Shown here: piece after piece, positions 33,151 to 44,280 of the stretch
How the letters are laid out: the number at the start of each line of letters is the position of its first letter
How positions within the stretch are numbered: the first letter of the stretch is position 1
Assembly: GCA_033239005.1 (NCBI GenBank)
Contig: BSQZ01000013.1
Location: forward strand, 9,689,782-9,753,781
Source of the DNA: Lamellibrachia satsuma
Taxonomy: Eukaryota; Annelida; Polychaeta; Sabellida; Siboglinidae
DNA length: 64,000 nucleotides
Reading direction: 5' to 3'
Translations under genes and position numbers: made by a program
Notes under the pieces: model-generated
What the model saw: the letters and a program-made list of their open reading frames with translations, nothing else
What the model was told of the DNA's origin: nothing
Database searches by the model: none

Positions 33151-33249
33151 TTAATGAATTGCCATTTCATATAGACATCGAGGTTTTTCTTTCAGTATTT
33201 GTTATACGCCGCACAGCAATATCGACAGAAGAACCCAGTTTCTTTTTCT

Positions 33250-34670
33250 AGCCACTGAAACTGGGTAGGCGAGATTTCCATATGGATCACATCCGATACC
33301 ACGGTTTACCTGGCCATTCCCACGGGTGCAAGTTTGCGTTCGGTGGCAACTTGACGTGTTCTTGGCAAACTACGCAACTACGAACCTTGACTTCAATTTC
33401 TGCATCAAGTCCCGGCCACCACACAAAGCTGCGAGCTAAAATTGTCATTCGCACGATGCCAGGATGGCAATCATAAAATTCGTCCAGTAGCGTTCTCGAC
33501 ATGGTGCTGGAATAACGACACGAGATCCACACAGTAAACATCCTTGCTTTACGGATAGTTCATCCTTCCTTCTCATGTAAGGTGCACATTCATTGCCCAC
33601 ATCATGTGGCCAGTCTGTTTTCACGAAATTCACAACATTCGACAATACTGGATCTCGGGCAGTCAATTGTGTTATTCTAGTTGACTGGAGTCTCATTGAT
33701 TATAGAAAGAGAGAAGATTGTTTCCCCTGGCACTGGGACAGTGAGTGTATTTTTTGCTAGAGGTAGTCTACTGAGACCATTTGAGTTCTGTATACCAGGT
33801 TTGTATCGTGGGTGACACATGTCTGTGGTGGGGTCAGTACGTTCAGTGTCTTGCCGATGACCAAGGTAAACACACGAATTTTCCAGAAACGAGCACTTTT
33901 CCACACGAAGAAACTATCTGCTGGTATGCATGACTCATGTCCAATTTGGAGTAGAGCACACCTCCTGATAGTTTTGATAACAGGTCATCAATGTATGGAA
34001 TTGGGTACTTGTCAACCTTTGCGGCCACATTCACGGTAAGTTTGTAATCGCCGCAAATGCGTACCTCCCCATTCACTTTCAAAACTGGTACAATTGGAGC
34101 GGCCCAGTCCGAATGTTCCACTGGCTGAGCATGTAGCACATTGAGTTCAGTTTCTAGTTCTCCCATTAATGCTAGAACAGGACGTGGTTTGAAATGAGGT
34201 ATCACTTTGACGTCAACGTGCAGTGTTGCCTCAACACCTTTCAATGTTCCCAGACCATCACTGAACAGCTCTGGACACATTTTGGCATAGTCCACACTGT
34301 CCATGCGATGCACTGTTGACCAGTCTAGTTTCAGATGTTCCAACCAGTCTCTACCAAGCAAACTTGGACACGTGTCCTTTACTACCAAACATGGCAGTTG
34401 GTATGGTTTCTCCTGATGATACACATCAACAGTCACGTGCCCCATGGGTTGTATAATTTCTCCTGATGATACACATCAACAGTTACGTGCCCCACGGGTT
34501 GTATCATTTCGCCGGGTTAGGTCTGCAAACTTGGCAAACCCTCAGTAGTCAACTGTCACTTTCGATTACCTTAGTGAATTTGTTCAAATTGTCTTCAACT
34601 GATGTCAGTGACATCTGAACCAGCGTCAATGTCCATCATTGTTGGTACATTGTTCAGCATCATTGCATAC
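33250..34670 (-). pseudogene. Ty3/Gypsy retrotransposon copy, internally deleted
   Basis: Minus-strand pieces appear in the right order: a protease-like MDIDAGSD near 34,640; a frame (34,445-33,843) with PSLLGRDWLEHLKLDW, then RT motifs GEVRICGDYKLTVN and LYSKLDMSHAYQQ. Next comes KCSFLENSCVYLGH, and then, after a gap, the RNase H/integrase linker and the integrase zinc-binding region with CVVCQEHV (33,287-33,541). The RT palm YLDD block and most of RNase H are missing. Frameshifts separate the pieces. A 51-bp tandem duplication (ctcctgatgatacacatcaa) lies at 34,400-34,500. No LTRs were found. Confidence 0.82.
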
Positions 34671-34807
34671 ATGAATTGTCCAACATGTCTGGTTCTGTTC
34701 GATGTGGTATAAACAGTATACTCAACGTGAGATTCATGCTGCATCATAGACTCGTTCACATAAGCACTGCTCGATTAATTTCTCACAAAGTGCATTTTAT
34801 TTGCTGC

Positions 34808-35489
<682 letters not shown>

Positions 35490-35490
35490 T

Positions 35491-35872
35491 TGTGGTAGGG
35501 CGTCAACCGTCCATCAGTTGCTCCACACGACCCGGGTACTGTTGTAATATTTTATTACAAATGCGACAAACAGAGACTAATACGCCTATAAGGCGAAAAG
35601 CGTAAAGCGAGGCTAAAGACGAGGCTAAAGACGAGGCTAACGGCGAGGCTAACGGCGAGGCTAACGGCGAGGCTAACGGCGAGGCGGCAGAGTGTCGAAC
35701 GTCTATCAGTTGATAGTCAAATTCATCAAAATGTAGCACTTGCTCCAATTGAGCTAGGTGGCTGTCGAAATCGGCTTTCGCGTTACCCCAGGACGAGGCT
35801 GGTACGTCCTGTTCAAAATACTAATTAGCTGGTGGTGACGCCTATCGATTACCATGGTGTCACCCTGCTACA
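35491..35872 (-). repeat. 3' LTR of the 7-kb Gypsy element
   Basis: Contains a run of 12-bp repeats (gaggctaaagac, gaggctaacggc). It matches the right LTR except for about five substitutions such as gcgtcaacc versus gcatcaaac. Confidence 0.95.
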
Positions 35873-36313
35873 TCCTCCCCAACTAAATCTTAACCGTCCC
35901 GGTTACTATATAAAAAAAAAAGAACATCCCGCTAGAACTCTAGGGTTCTCCCAAATTCCTGCGTATCTAAATTCTAAAAATTCCTCCTGGGTCCTCCCCA
36001 ACTAACTCTTAACCGTCCCGGTTAATGCTTCCCGAAAAGACCACACCACTGCGAGCCATCGCTACAAACAAACTAGTCATGATGGGGGTCAATTGGTCCC
36101 CCACACACGGTTCAGGAATGACGTTGCATCGCCGCGGGGCCGGTGTAGGTACTTGCGTGTCGACTTCTTCGAAGCGTACCACCTTCTTCCGCATCCTGCC
36201 CGATCTCCTAGGTGCGGGTACTGGTATCGATACCGGTATCACGGCAGGCTCATCGTGAATCTCCTCTCCCGTCAAAACCTCCTCAGCAATCGGCTGGACC
36301 ACTGAAGCTGGAG

Positions 36314-38230
36314 CTATCGTCGGACGAACCACTGGAACGATCGCGACAAGGTAATCCTCCTCCTCCTCCTCTTCGTCAGAGCTCTCATCAGAGCGTTCGT
36401 CGTCTTTGACCTCTGGAGTGACTGCCACTGGAGTCGGAACAATCGCTCCTGGACCCGCTGGCTGGATGTTCTTCCTGCAGACTGTCTGAGGTCGGCCGAA
36501 CCCGTCTGCCCTCTCGATGTGGTAAGGTCCACAGGCTCCGCGGGTATTCGTACTACCTTGTACACCTCCGGGCTCCATGCATCCTGCATTTTGTTGCGTC
36601 CTGGTAGTCTGTTGCGTTGGTAAACCCTGCAACCAAGTGTCAGCGGCTCACTCATCTTCAATCTCTCGTGAAGCAGGTTACGACTTTCTGCTGCAGCACC
36701 GAGTCGTTCGCTTGCGTGAGAATACGCGTCTTGCAGTCTCTTCTGGTGTGTGGCAAGCCATCCGTCGATCGAGCTGTCACAATCGTCCTCCCTCAACTCC
36801 TGCCCTAGGAATGCGTCTATCGGCAGCCAGGGATCGCGCCCAAACAACAAGTAGTGTGGCGAGTATCCCGTCGACGCATGTGGCGTCGCATTGTAGGCGT
36901 TGCAAAGCTCGGGCAGATGCTCTGTCCATCTTCGCTTCTGTGCCGGCGGAAGGGTCCTTAACAAGTCGTGTAAAGTCCGGTTAAACCTTTCACACTGCCC
37001 GTTCCCCTCTGGATGGTATGCCGTAGTCCTTGACTTCTCGATGCCGTACAGCTTGCACAGTTCTCCAATAATCGCACTCTCGAAATTCCGGCCTCTGTCA
37101 GAATGGATCCTCTGTGGAACTCCGTAACGCTGAAACCACTCTCTCACCAATAGTCGCGCCGTCGTGTTCGCCTTCTGGTCACGTGCTGGTACAGCCCAAG
37201 CGAATTTGGTGAACACGTCTGTCAGTACCAGAACACTTTCACGTCCATCTGCTGCCTTCTCCAACTGTGTGTAATCCACCGCCAAGACCTCTAAGGGACG
37301 CGATGCTAGAAGGTGTCCCATCGGCGCGCGTGTCTTCTGTCGCGGCATCTTCGCTAGTGTGCACCTCGCACAGTTCTTCACGTAGTCATCAATCTCTCTG
37401 TGCATACCTGGCCAGTAACAACGGTGCCACGCCAGGCTGCTCGTCCTATCACCACCCTGGTGACCCATCTCGTCGTGCACCGCTTCTAGAAGTCGGTGCT
37501 TCAGCACACTCGGTAGAACTAGCTGCTTAACCTCTCCACCCTGTGGATCTCTCACCTTGCGGTACAAAACCCCATTCTCTTCCCTCATCTTGTGCCACTG
37601 TCTCAGCAGTTGTGTCACACCCTTCTGTGCACACTTCTTCGGCTTCTCGCCGACCCTCCAGTACATCAGGAACTTGCTGATGTCTGGGTCTTTCCTCTGC
37701 AACTCTGCAAGTTCTTCAGGTGACAACGCTGGGAAGGCAGGTGACTGGGTTGACTGTACCTCTATCTCCTTTACTTCAACCTGGAATTCTTGTCGTACTC
37801 TGTCATTCTTCTCTATCTGTTGGCGTAGTTCTCGCGGGAGTAGCGTGCACGATGCATATGTTGCGCATATCTGCTGCACGTCGTCTTCCTCGTCGAAGTC
37901 GGTTGCCCCGGGCTCGTAGTCGAGTTGCTGTCGACTCCAGGCATCTGCGTTTCCGTTTGAACGTCCAGCTCGATACTCGATCGTGAAGTTGAACGGGGCC
38001 AGCTCAGCTGCCCATCGTTGCTCGATGGCTCCCAACTTGGCGGTCTTCAGGTACTTCAACGGGTTGTTGTCAGTGTAGATGACGAACTCTCCGCCGTAAA
38101 GGTCGGCACGGAACTTCGTGGTGACCGCCCACTTAAGTGCTAGCATCTCTAGCTTCATCGAGCTATACTGGCGTTCGGGTGGTCGCAACCTGCGACTCGC
38201 GTATGACGCGATGACGACACGACACGACAC
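36314..38230 (-). CDS. pol: Gypsy Pol, RNase H end and integrase part
   Basis: The frame resumes at ASYASRRLRPPERQYSS and YTDNNPLKYL of RNase H. The integrase has an H-H-C-C zinc region (HDEMGHQGGDRTSS…CARCTLAK) and the D,D-35-E core: AVDYTQLEK, IHSDRGRNFES, YHPEGNGQCERFNRT. The C-terminus has a region near GCRVYQRNRLPGRNKMQDAW and then a part rich in Ser and Arg. An additional frame at 36,009-36,632 with a D/E-rich region (DERSDESSDEEEEEED) lies beyond the stop and may be the shifted C-terminal tail. Confidence 0.94.
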   Translation of the reverse strand: MSCRVVIASYASRRLRPPERQYSSMKLEMLALKWAVTTKFRADLYGGEFVIYTDNNPLKYLKTAKLGAIEQRWAAELAPFNFTIEYRAGRSNGNADAWSRQQLDYEPGATDFDEEDDVQQICATYASCTLLPRELRQQIEKNDRVRQEFQVEVKEIEVQSTQSPAFPALSPEELAELQRKDPDISKFLMYWRVGEKPKKCAQKGVTQLLRQWHKMREENGVLYRKVRDPQGGEVKQLVLPSVLKHRLLEAVHDEMGHQGGDRTSSLAWHRCYWPGMHREIDDYVKNCARCTLAKMPRQKTRAPMGHLLASRPLEVLAVDYTQLEKAADGRESVLVLTDVFTKFAWAVPARDQKANTTARLLVREWFQRYGVPQRIHSDRGRNFESAIIGELCKLYGIEKSRTTAYHPEGNGQCERFNRTLHDLLRTLPPAQKRRWTEHLPELCNAYNATPHASTGYSPHYLLFGRDPWLPIDAFLGQELREDDCDSSIDGWLATHQKRLQDAYSHASERLGAAAESRNLLHERLKMSEPLTLGCRVYQRNRLPGRNKMQDAWSPEVYKVVRIPAEPVDLTTSRGQTGSADLRQSAGRTSSQRVQERLFRLQWQSLQRSKTTNALMRALTKRRRRRITLSRSFQWFVRR

Positions 38231-40238
38231 GACGTCCTTCCTGTTCTTGAGACGGGACAGCGCCGAGACCCAGGTGGCTGGCGTCCGTCTCCACTATGAA
38301 TGGTCGTTGGTACTGGGCATACCCGAGAACTGGAGCTGAGCAGAGCGCGTTCTTCAAAACCTTGAAAGCTCCGTCATACTCTGGACTCCAACTGTCCTTG
38401 AAGGCTCCTCTCAACCGTCCCTTCTCCTTCATTTCCTTGTTGACACTGGTCACTAGATCGTGTAGCGGCGCTGCAATCATACTGAACCCTTGCACATACT
38501 TACGGTAGTAGGACGCGAATCCTACAAAGGAGCGAAGCTGTTTCACAGTGTTCGGCACGGCCCAGTCTTTCACAGCATCGATCTTTGCCGGATCTGTGGC
38601 AATGCCGTCGGCCGACACATGGTGTCCTAGGTATAGCACCTCCCGCTGTAAGAAGTGACACTTGCTTGTCTTCAGCTTCAGTCCAATCCTCTGCAGTCGC
38701 TGTAGCACTTGCTCCAACTGAGCTAGGTGGCTGTCGAACGTCTTGGAGAAGATGATAACGTCATCAAGGTAACAGAGTACCGTCTGGTAACACAGATCTC
38801 CAAAGCACCTCTGCATCAACCTCTGGAAGGTCGCGGGACTGTTACAGAGTCCGAACGGCATACGGTTGAATTCGTACAGCCCCATAGGTGTGGTGAAGGC
38901 CGTCTTCTCTCGGTCGTCCTCCGACATCGCGATCTGGTGGTATCCTGAAGCCAGATCCAATGTGGTAAACCAGTTTGCGCCGCTCATGGCGTCAAAACTC
39001 TCGTCAATGCGCGGCAGCGGAAATGCGTCTCGGTGGGTCTTCGCATTGAGCAGCCGATAGTCCACGCACATGCGCAGCGAATCGTCTTTCTTCCTGACCA
39101 GGACGATCGGCGAAGCCCATGCCGAATGGCTCTCTCTGATAACACCTCTGTTCAGAAGATCCTTGATGTGCTCTTTCACCTCTTGATACTGTGTAGGCGG
39201 AATCCTTCTGAAAGGTTGTCGTACGGGTACCTCAGTCGTGGTCCTTATCGTGTGCGTGGCTAAGTCTGTATAGCCAAGGTCGTCATCATCTCGGGCGAAT
39301 GCTCGTTCGTTCCGCGAGATGAGATCTCTCAGTTGAGCAACCTGCTCTGCGGTGACGTGTGGCCCGACATCGAGTGTACTGGTTAGTACCTCACACGTGT
39401 CGACTACACCTGGCGGTCGGTCCTCAGTCCTGCTCACGTACTCCTCAGACACTCTGACTCGCTCAAAACATATTCTGTCCTCTTCACTGACGTGCGCGAT
39501 GGTCTGATAGATACCTATTCGCATCCTCGGCTTCAGCCAGACGTCTTCTCTGCTGGTGTTGACTACCTGCACAGGTGCAGCACCCTGGTGTACTCTAGTT
39601 AAAGTACTACACAATGACACCTCCATCGGAAGTGCCCCCACAATGGGTTCTACAACGACCCATGTCGCATCAGCCTGTCTCTGCAAACCGGAAACCATCA
39701 ACGTGGCACAAGACTGCGCTGGGATTCGCACTGCGCTCCACCCTGCCACACGAGTAAATCCTCTCCGGTCCCTTTGCTTCGCGTCTATGACCGACGCCAT
39801 CACCGACTCTGCTCTGTAACTACATGTGTTCAGGGATCGTTTCCATAGAGCAAGGTCAAGCTCTCCCATGACATTCATTCCCAGAATGCCAGGACACCTC
39901 TTCTTATGCGCGCACTGATCTGTATCAGGGGAATCGCAGACAACCAGGATACCTCTGCCAGGTATGGTCTGACCCATGGTCGTCACGTCCAACTCGACGT
40001 ACCCAACATACGGTATATCTAAACCGTTTGCAGCGGTGAGCTTCAACCAACTGCAAGACGCCAGCTCTCGGTCGTTTCGAGCAATGTACTTACGAAAGAA
40101 AGACTCAGTGATAGTACTTACTTGGGAACCTGTGTCAAGTAAGCAATTGACCTCCACACCTCCCATCAAGACAGTTGCCGTAGGGCAAGTACCAACGATC
40201 GCGTCAGTTGGCGCGGTAGCGTGTGAGCCTGTACGCAC
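38163..40238 (-). CDS. pol: Gypsy Pol, protease and reverse transcriptase part (frame-broken in RNase H)
   Basis: The 691-residue frame holds an aspartic protease active site (LLDTGSQVSTI, about residue 36), then RT: RMCVDYRLLNAKTHRDAFPL, TTLDLASGYHQIAM, FGLCNSPATFQRLM and the catalytic CYLDDVIIFS, followed by the LRSFVGFASYYRKYV connection. RNase H begins with FIVETDASHLGLGAV. Soon after, the frame is lost at about 38,215 in a run of GTGTC pentamers, and the rest of RNase H continues in the next frame (36,314-38,230). The enzyme order and motifs are typical of Ty3/Gypsy elements. Confidence 0.95.
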   Translation of the reverse strand: MRTGSHATAPTDAIVGTCPTATVLMGGVEVNCLLDTGSQVSTITESFFRKYIARNDRELASCSWLKLTAANGLDIPYVGYVELDVTTMGQTIPGRGILVVCDSPDTDQCAHKKRCPGILGMNVMGELDLALWKRSLNTCSYRAESVMASVIDAKQRDRRGFTRVAGWSAVRIPAQSCATLMVSGLQRQADATWVVVEPIVGALPMEVSLCSTLTRVHQGAAPVQVVNTSREDVWLKPRMRIGIYQTIAHVSEEDRICFERVRVSEEYVSRTEDRPPGVVDTCEVLTSTLDVGPHVTAEQVAQLRDLISRNERAFARDDDDLGYTDLATHTIRTTTEVPVRQPFRRIPPTQYQEVKEHIKDLLNRGVIRESHSAWASPIVLVRKKDDSLRMCVDYRLLNAKTHRDAFPLPRIDESFDAMSGANWFTTLDLASGYHQIAMSEDDREKTAFTTPMGLYEFNRMPFGLCNSPATFQRLMQRCFGDLCYQTVLCYLDDVIIFSKTFDSHLAQLEQVLQRLQRIGLKLKTSKCHFLQREVLYLGHHVSADGIATDPAKIDAVKDWAVPNTVKQLRSFVGFASYYRKYVQGFSMIAAPLHDLVTSVNKEMKEKGRLRGAFKDSWSPEYDGAFKVLKNALCSAPVLGYAQYQRPFIVETDASHLGLGAVPSQEQEGRRVVSCRHRVIRESQVATTRTPV

Positions 40239-40273
40239 TAGCTCGTCTACCCGACTCTTGGTAACGAGCGGCG

Positions 40274-41440
40274 TCAGTTTAAAGGATGTGTGTTCTCTCT
40301 AACATCGTCTGGGTGCTCTCGTCTGTGTGCCGTAGGGGCCGTCGTCTGCACACCCGGTGGACAAGCCTCCGTCTGGGGCCGGCGTGGTCCAGTGCTCGCC
40401 TCATTGCGACACTGCCTGCCCAGGTGGCCAACTCCACCACAACGGTAATAAATTGGCTGCCCGTCTGGTGTGTACTGCATCGAGGGTCCCTGAAATGCGC
40501 GTCGCTCCTGAAATGGCCGTCGTGTCTGCAAGTTCTGCGGCGCAGATGCGGGTCGCTGGTCCGACCAGGGCCTCTGTGGAGTGTTGGACCGTCGTCCACC
40601 CGTCCTACCTGTCGCAACACGTTCCATCCTCTCCACACGCTCAGTCAGTGCCTCGATGACGTGCTGCTGTTTCTCTAACTCTGAGAGCACTCGTTGCAGA
40701 TCTGTAACGTTACCTGCTTCCCCTGCGTCGGCGACCAGCTCAAATGCACCAGCAGTCTGTCGTCGACTGGATTGCGGCGGCCTCTCTTCCTCCTCAGACC
40801 ACTGAATAGCCTCTTCCCTCAGTTCCACGAAGCTCATCTGCGGTCGCAGCCGGTGCTGTTGCTTCACCTCGCGTCGTAGTACGCGGTCTTTCAGGCCCTC
40901 TGCGAAGTGTTCGGCGATCACACGGTCAGGCTGGTTGACGGCATGTCCGTCCTTGCGCAAAAGCGCTTCCATCAGTTGCTGCAGAGCACCTGCAAAACTA
41001 CGGATCCCCTCCCCGTCAGCCTGTTTACGAAGATAGAAGAGTTCCTGCAATTGCGATACCGACCTCTTCTCGCCAAACACTTCCAGCAGAATCCGCTTGA
41101 TACACGTCGCGGTACGCACCTCCTCCACAGGCCGGAACCGGATCTCCTGTCTGGCATCACCTTCGAGGTGTGACGTCATGAAGTCACACTGCTCCTCATC
41201 AGACATCGCTCGTGCCCTAAATAGACTCTCGACATCTGCAAGAAAATCCTGCACTGTCACCTCACCACGCCCACTGAAAGGTTTCACCTTCCGCTCGCGC
41301 GGTACGTACGCAACGCGTGGACGGTCATTGGTTGCAAGCCGCAGCTGTAACAGCTCCTCTCGCAGTGTGACCAGTTGGTCCTGCAAGTCACCCTGAACCG
41401 AGTCTGGTGGCACAACTCCAGTGGCCCCGTCAATACTCAT
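40274..41440 (-). CDS. gag: Gypsy Gag polyprotein
   Basis: A 388-residue open frame right after the 5' LTR leader. Residues 1-30 are acidic/leucine-rich, then comes the capsid-like part (VKPFSGRGEVTVQDFLADVE, FMTSHLEGDARQEI, IRSFAGALQQLMEALL), which is the retrotransposon gag domain. A coiled-coil-like stretch (VLSELEKQQHVIEALTERVE) and a basic, proline-rich linker follow. The zinc knuckle near residue 335 reads YYRCGGVGHLGRQC. The position of the first Cys is Tyr, so the CCHC set is incomplete. Pol starts downstream in another frame, implying a frameshift or separate initiation. Confidence 0.93.
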   Translation of the reverse strand: MSIDGATGVVPPDSVQGDLQDQLVTLREELLQLRLATNDRPRVAYVPRERKVKPFSGRGEVTVQDFLADVESLFRARAMSDEEQCDFMTSHLEGDARQEIRFRPVEEVRTATCIKRILLEVFGEKRSVSQLQELFYLRKQADGEGIRSFAGALQQLMEALLRKDGHAVNQPDRVIAEHFAEGLKDRVLRREVKQQHRLRPQMSFVELREEAIQWSEEEERPPQSSRRQTAGAFELVADAGEAGNVTDLQRVLSELEKQQHVIEALTERVERMERVATGRTGGRRSNTPQRPWSDQRPASAPQNLQTRRPFQERRAFQGPSMQYTPDGQPIYYRCGGVGHLGRQCRNEASTGPRRPQTEACPPGVQTTAPTAHRREHPDDVRENTHPLN

Positions 41441-42103
41441 GTCTGCTTGCTAGTTGCGACTGCCCTAGTAAGTATTAACCCAGATGTATACCAAATTCCC
41501 AGTACGGAACAAAAGTTATATACCCGTTATACCCATGAATAACATTCGTATCTACAGGACTACTCTGCACCCTCACAACTACAGATACATCTTACTCAGA
41601 AAACATGCCTAACTAACACGCAAATGTCAAAAAGTCCCTCTAAAAAAAAATATTCTGATACTGGCTATCTCTATAATGCTGCTATAGCTACACAGACAGG
41701 ATACACAATACAGTTCCTAATTATACAGTGAACGGGTATCAATTCAAAATTCAATCGTTTGTTAATGCAGTCAGGATCTAAGTCACTTAGCGTCACGGCA
41801 CGTCACGTGGCTCGATCGTCGCATGTCGGGGCTAGTCATCGTCGCGGCCGAATAGTGTTAAACCGGAAATGTCACTCTTGAGTCGCTCGAGGTCGTCATC
41901 AGTGTCCACGGTCCTCACTCGAACAGGGCCGGACCGGAAGTCGCCTTACTCTCGGTCAAACGTCAGACCGGATGTCGAGGACGTCAGGATGTCGCTCGAG
42001 GTTGTCTTCAGGGTCCAGGCTCCTTACTCGACTCTACGTCTCCGCCACCTCGCCTCGTCTTCGTGGTCTCGTCGCGTTATCAAATCCCACTTCTGACACC
42101 ATT
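41441..42103 (-). other. Gypsy 5' leader between LTR and gag
   Basis: About 660 bp, non-coding on the minus strand. It begins with the primer-binding-site candidate at 42,103-42,083 and contains no frame that I would call a gene. Confidence 0.6.
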
Positions 42104-42800
<697 letters not shown>

Positions 42801-42819
42801 ACTTGCAAAAATGGTTTTC

Positions 42820-42905
42820 ACGTCCGCATTTGTAGCATTTTCTTCCCCGTATTATGCCTTGAACCACCACAACAATTGCATGTGTGGCTGCCAACACCAA
42901 ACGTC
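42820..42905 (-). pseudogene. Gag zinc-knuckle remnant
   Basis: Minus strand. One frame reads [16 protein letters not shown] and another, just upstream, reads [10 protein letters not shown]. The pair looks like the double zinc knuckle of a Gypsy gag (compare CHISGRENHFAKMCR in the copy at 49.6 kb), broken by a frameshift and cut off by the microsatellite. Confidence 0.55.
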
Positions 42906-43079
42906 TTGCTTAAGTGGCGACCCCTGCTGAGTCTAGATTTCTTATCACCGCTGCTTGCCTGGGGCGCCACTCATGCCAAAGTGGCGCTACTGCTGGGTTT
43001 GACTTTGCCGTCAACGTCACTTATCTGTTTTGTTAGCACCTTATGTACGTAACTGCCATCTCCACTGCTGTCAGTCGCA

Positions 43080-43165
43080 CTGCTGCTGTCGCACTCGCAC
43101 TCGCACACGCACACGCACACGCACACGCACACGCACACGCACACACACACACACACACACACACG
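43080..43165. repeat. (CACACG)n/(AC)n microsatellite
   Basis: Hexamer cacacg and dinucleotide ac repeats. On the minus strand this gives the Cys-Val open frame, an artefact. Confidence 0.95.
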
Positions 43166-43290
43166 CTTAGCCTTATCAATCGCAATGCTAAGAGTATCAC
43201 TTAAATAAAACACCTTATCCCCAGCATACTGTAGGCACTTGTCTAGAATCCGCGCCCATGTCAATGACAATGTCGCCGTTACAGCATACA

Positions 43291-43291
<1 letters not shown>

Positions 43292-43330
<39 letters not shown>

Positions 43331-43361
43331 GCGTGTGCGTGTGCGTGTGCGTGTGCGTGTA

Positions 43362-43423
<62 letters not shown>
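43292..43423. repeat. (GT)n(GTGTGC)n(TA)n compound microsatellite
   Basis: A mirror-like counterpart of the 43,080 tract (gt/gtgtgc in place of ac/cacacg) followed by (TA)n. The two tracts are on either side of a 125-bp spacer and are inverted relative to each other. Confidence 0.95.
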
Positions 43424-43425
<2 letters not shown>

Positions 43426-43469
43426 TATGTTGAATAAATTCAATTAAATAAAAAGTAAGAGGCGCTGAA

Positions 43470-43600
43470 TGCCAGCGCAACCAGTTCTGAGTTCTTCCTT
43501 GTTGCCAGTTGTTGGCAGCCAGCCCTCTGTCGCGTAAATATTCTTGTAGTTTTTTTCTCCATAAACGGAACTCATTAAAGTTGGCCGTACCGGCGACCAA
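43470..43600 (-). pseudogene. SAP-domain-like coding fragment
   Basis: On the minus strand one frame reads FNEFRLWRKKLQEYLRDRGL. After a one-base shift the next frame reads LPTTGNKEELRTG. Together they follow the SAP pattern (helix, L-x-x-RGL, x-x-x-G-x-K-x-EL, helix), a DNA-binding motif. Such N-terminal SAP segments occur in invertebrate transposon-associated proteins as well as host genes. The rest of the protein is not visible. Confidence 0.45.
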
Positions 43601-44280
43601 TCGACATACACAACAACAAACACGAAAAGCACAAAACAACACGAGAAGTTCGAACGTCAACAACAATCTGACAGGCGCAGCGTGGACAGCGAGGAATGTG
43701 TTTATGTCGATTGACCTATGACATTACCCACGATGCTTTGCGCAGTCAAAACTCCGAACTGGCTTTTTAACAAGATTTAACAAGATTGCCATCTCGAACA
43801 ACAAGTTCCAGGTGGCAAGTGGACAAGGAAGCCATTGGCTTATCGAGAGTCCAACAATTTTCTTATCTATGTGTAGCCCGCCCTTATCAGATATCTGTCA
43901 ATTCTATTTTTAAACATATTCACACTACTAGCAATAACACAATCATTTGGCAGTTTGTTCCATTCATTTTTCACCCTCTGTGAGAAAGAGTACTTTCTCA
44001 TGTCCAACCTACACTGCTCCTTAACTAATGCTGCTTTGTGTCCTCTGGTTCCACTACCTTCTTTAAGTTTGAAGAACATATTCCTATCAACATCCTCATA
44101 ACCGTTCACTATTTTAAACACTTCTATTTGGTCTCCTCTTAGTCTCCTGGTCTCTAGTGTTGTCAAACCACATTGTAATAAGCGACTTTCGTAACTAAGG
44201 TCTCTTAATTCTGGAATAATTTTAGTTGCTCTTCGTTGTATTCTTTCTAGCTTATCTATGTCTTTTTTACGATATGGCTT

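Noticed and set aside
36025..41396. Many plus-strand frames over the Gypsy element
   Set aside because: Antisense shadows of gag and pol.
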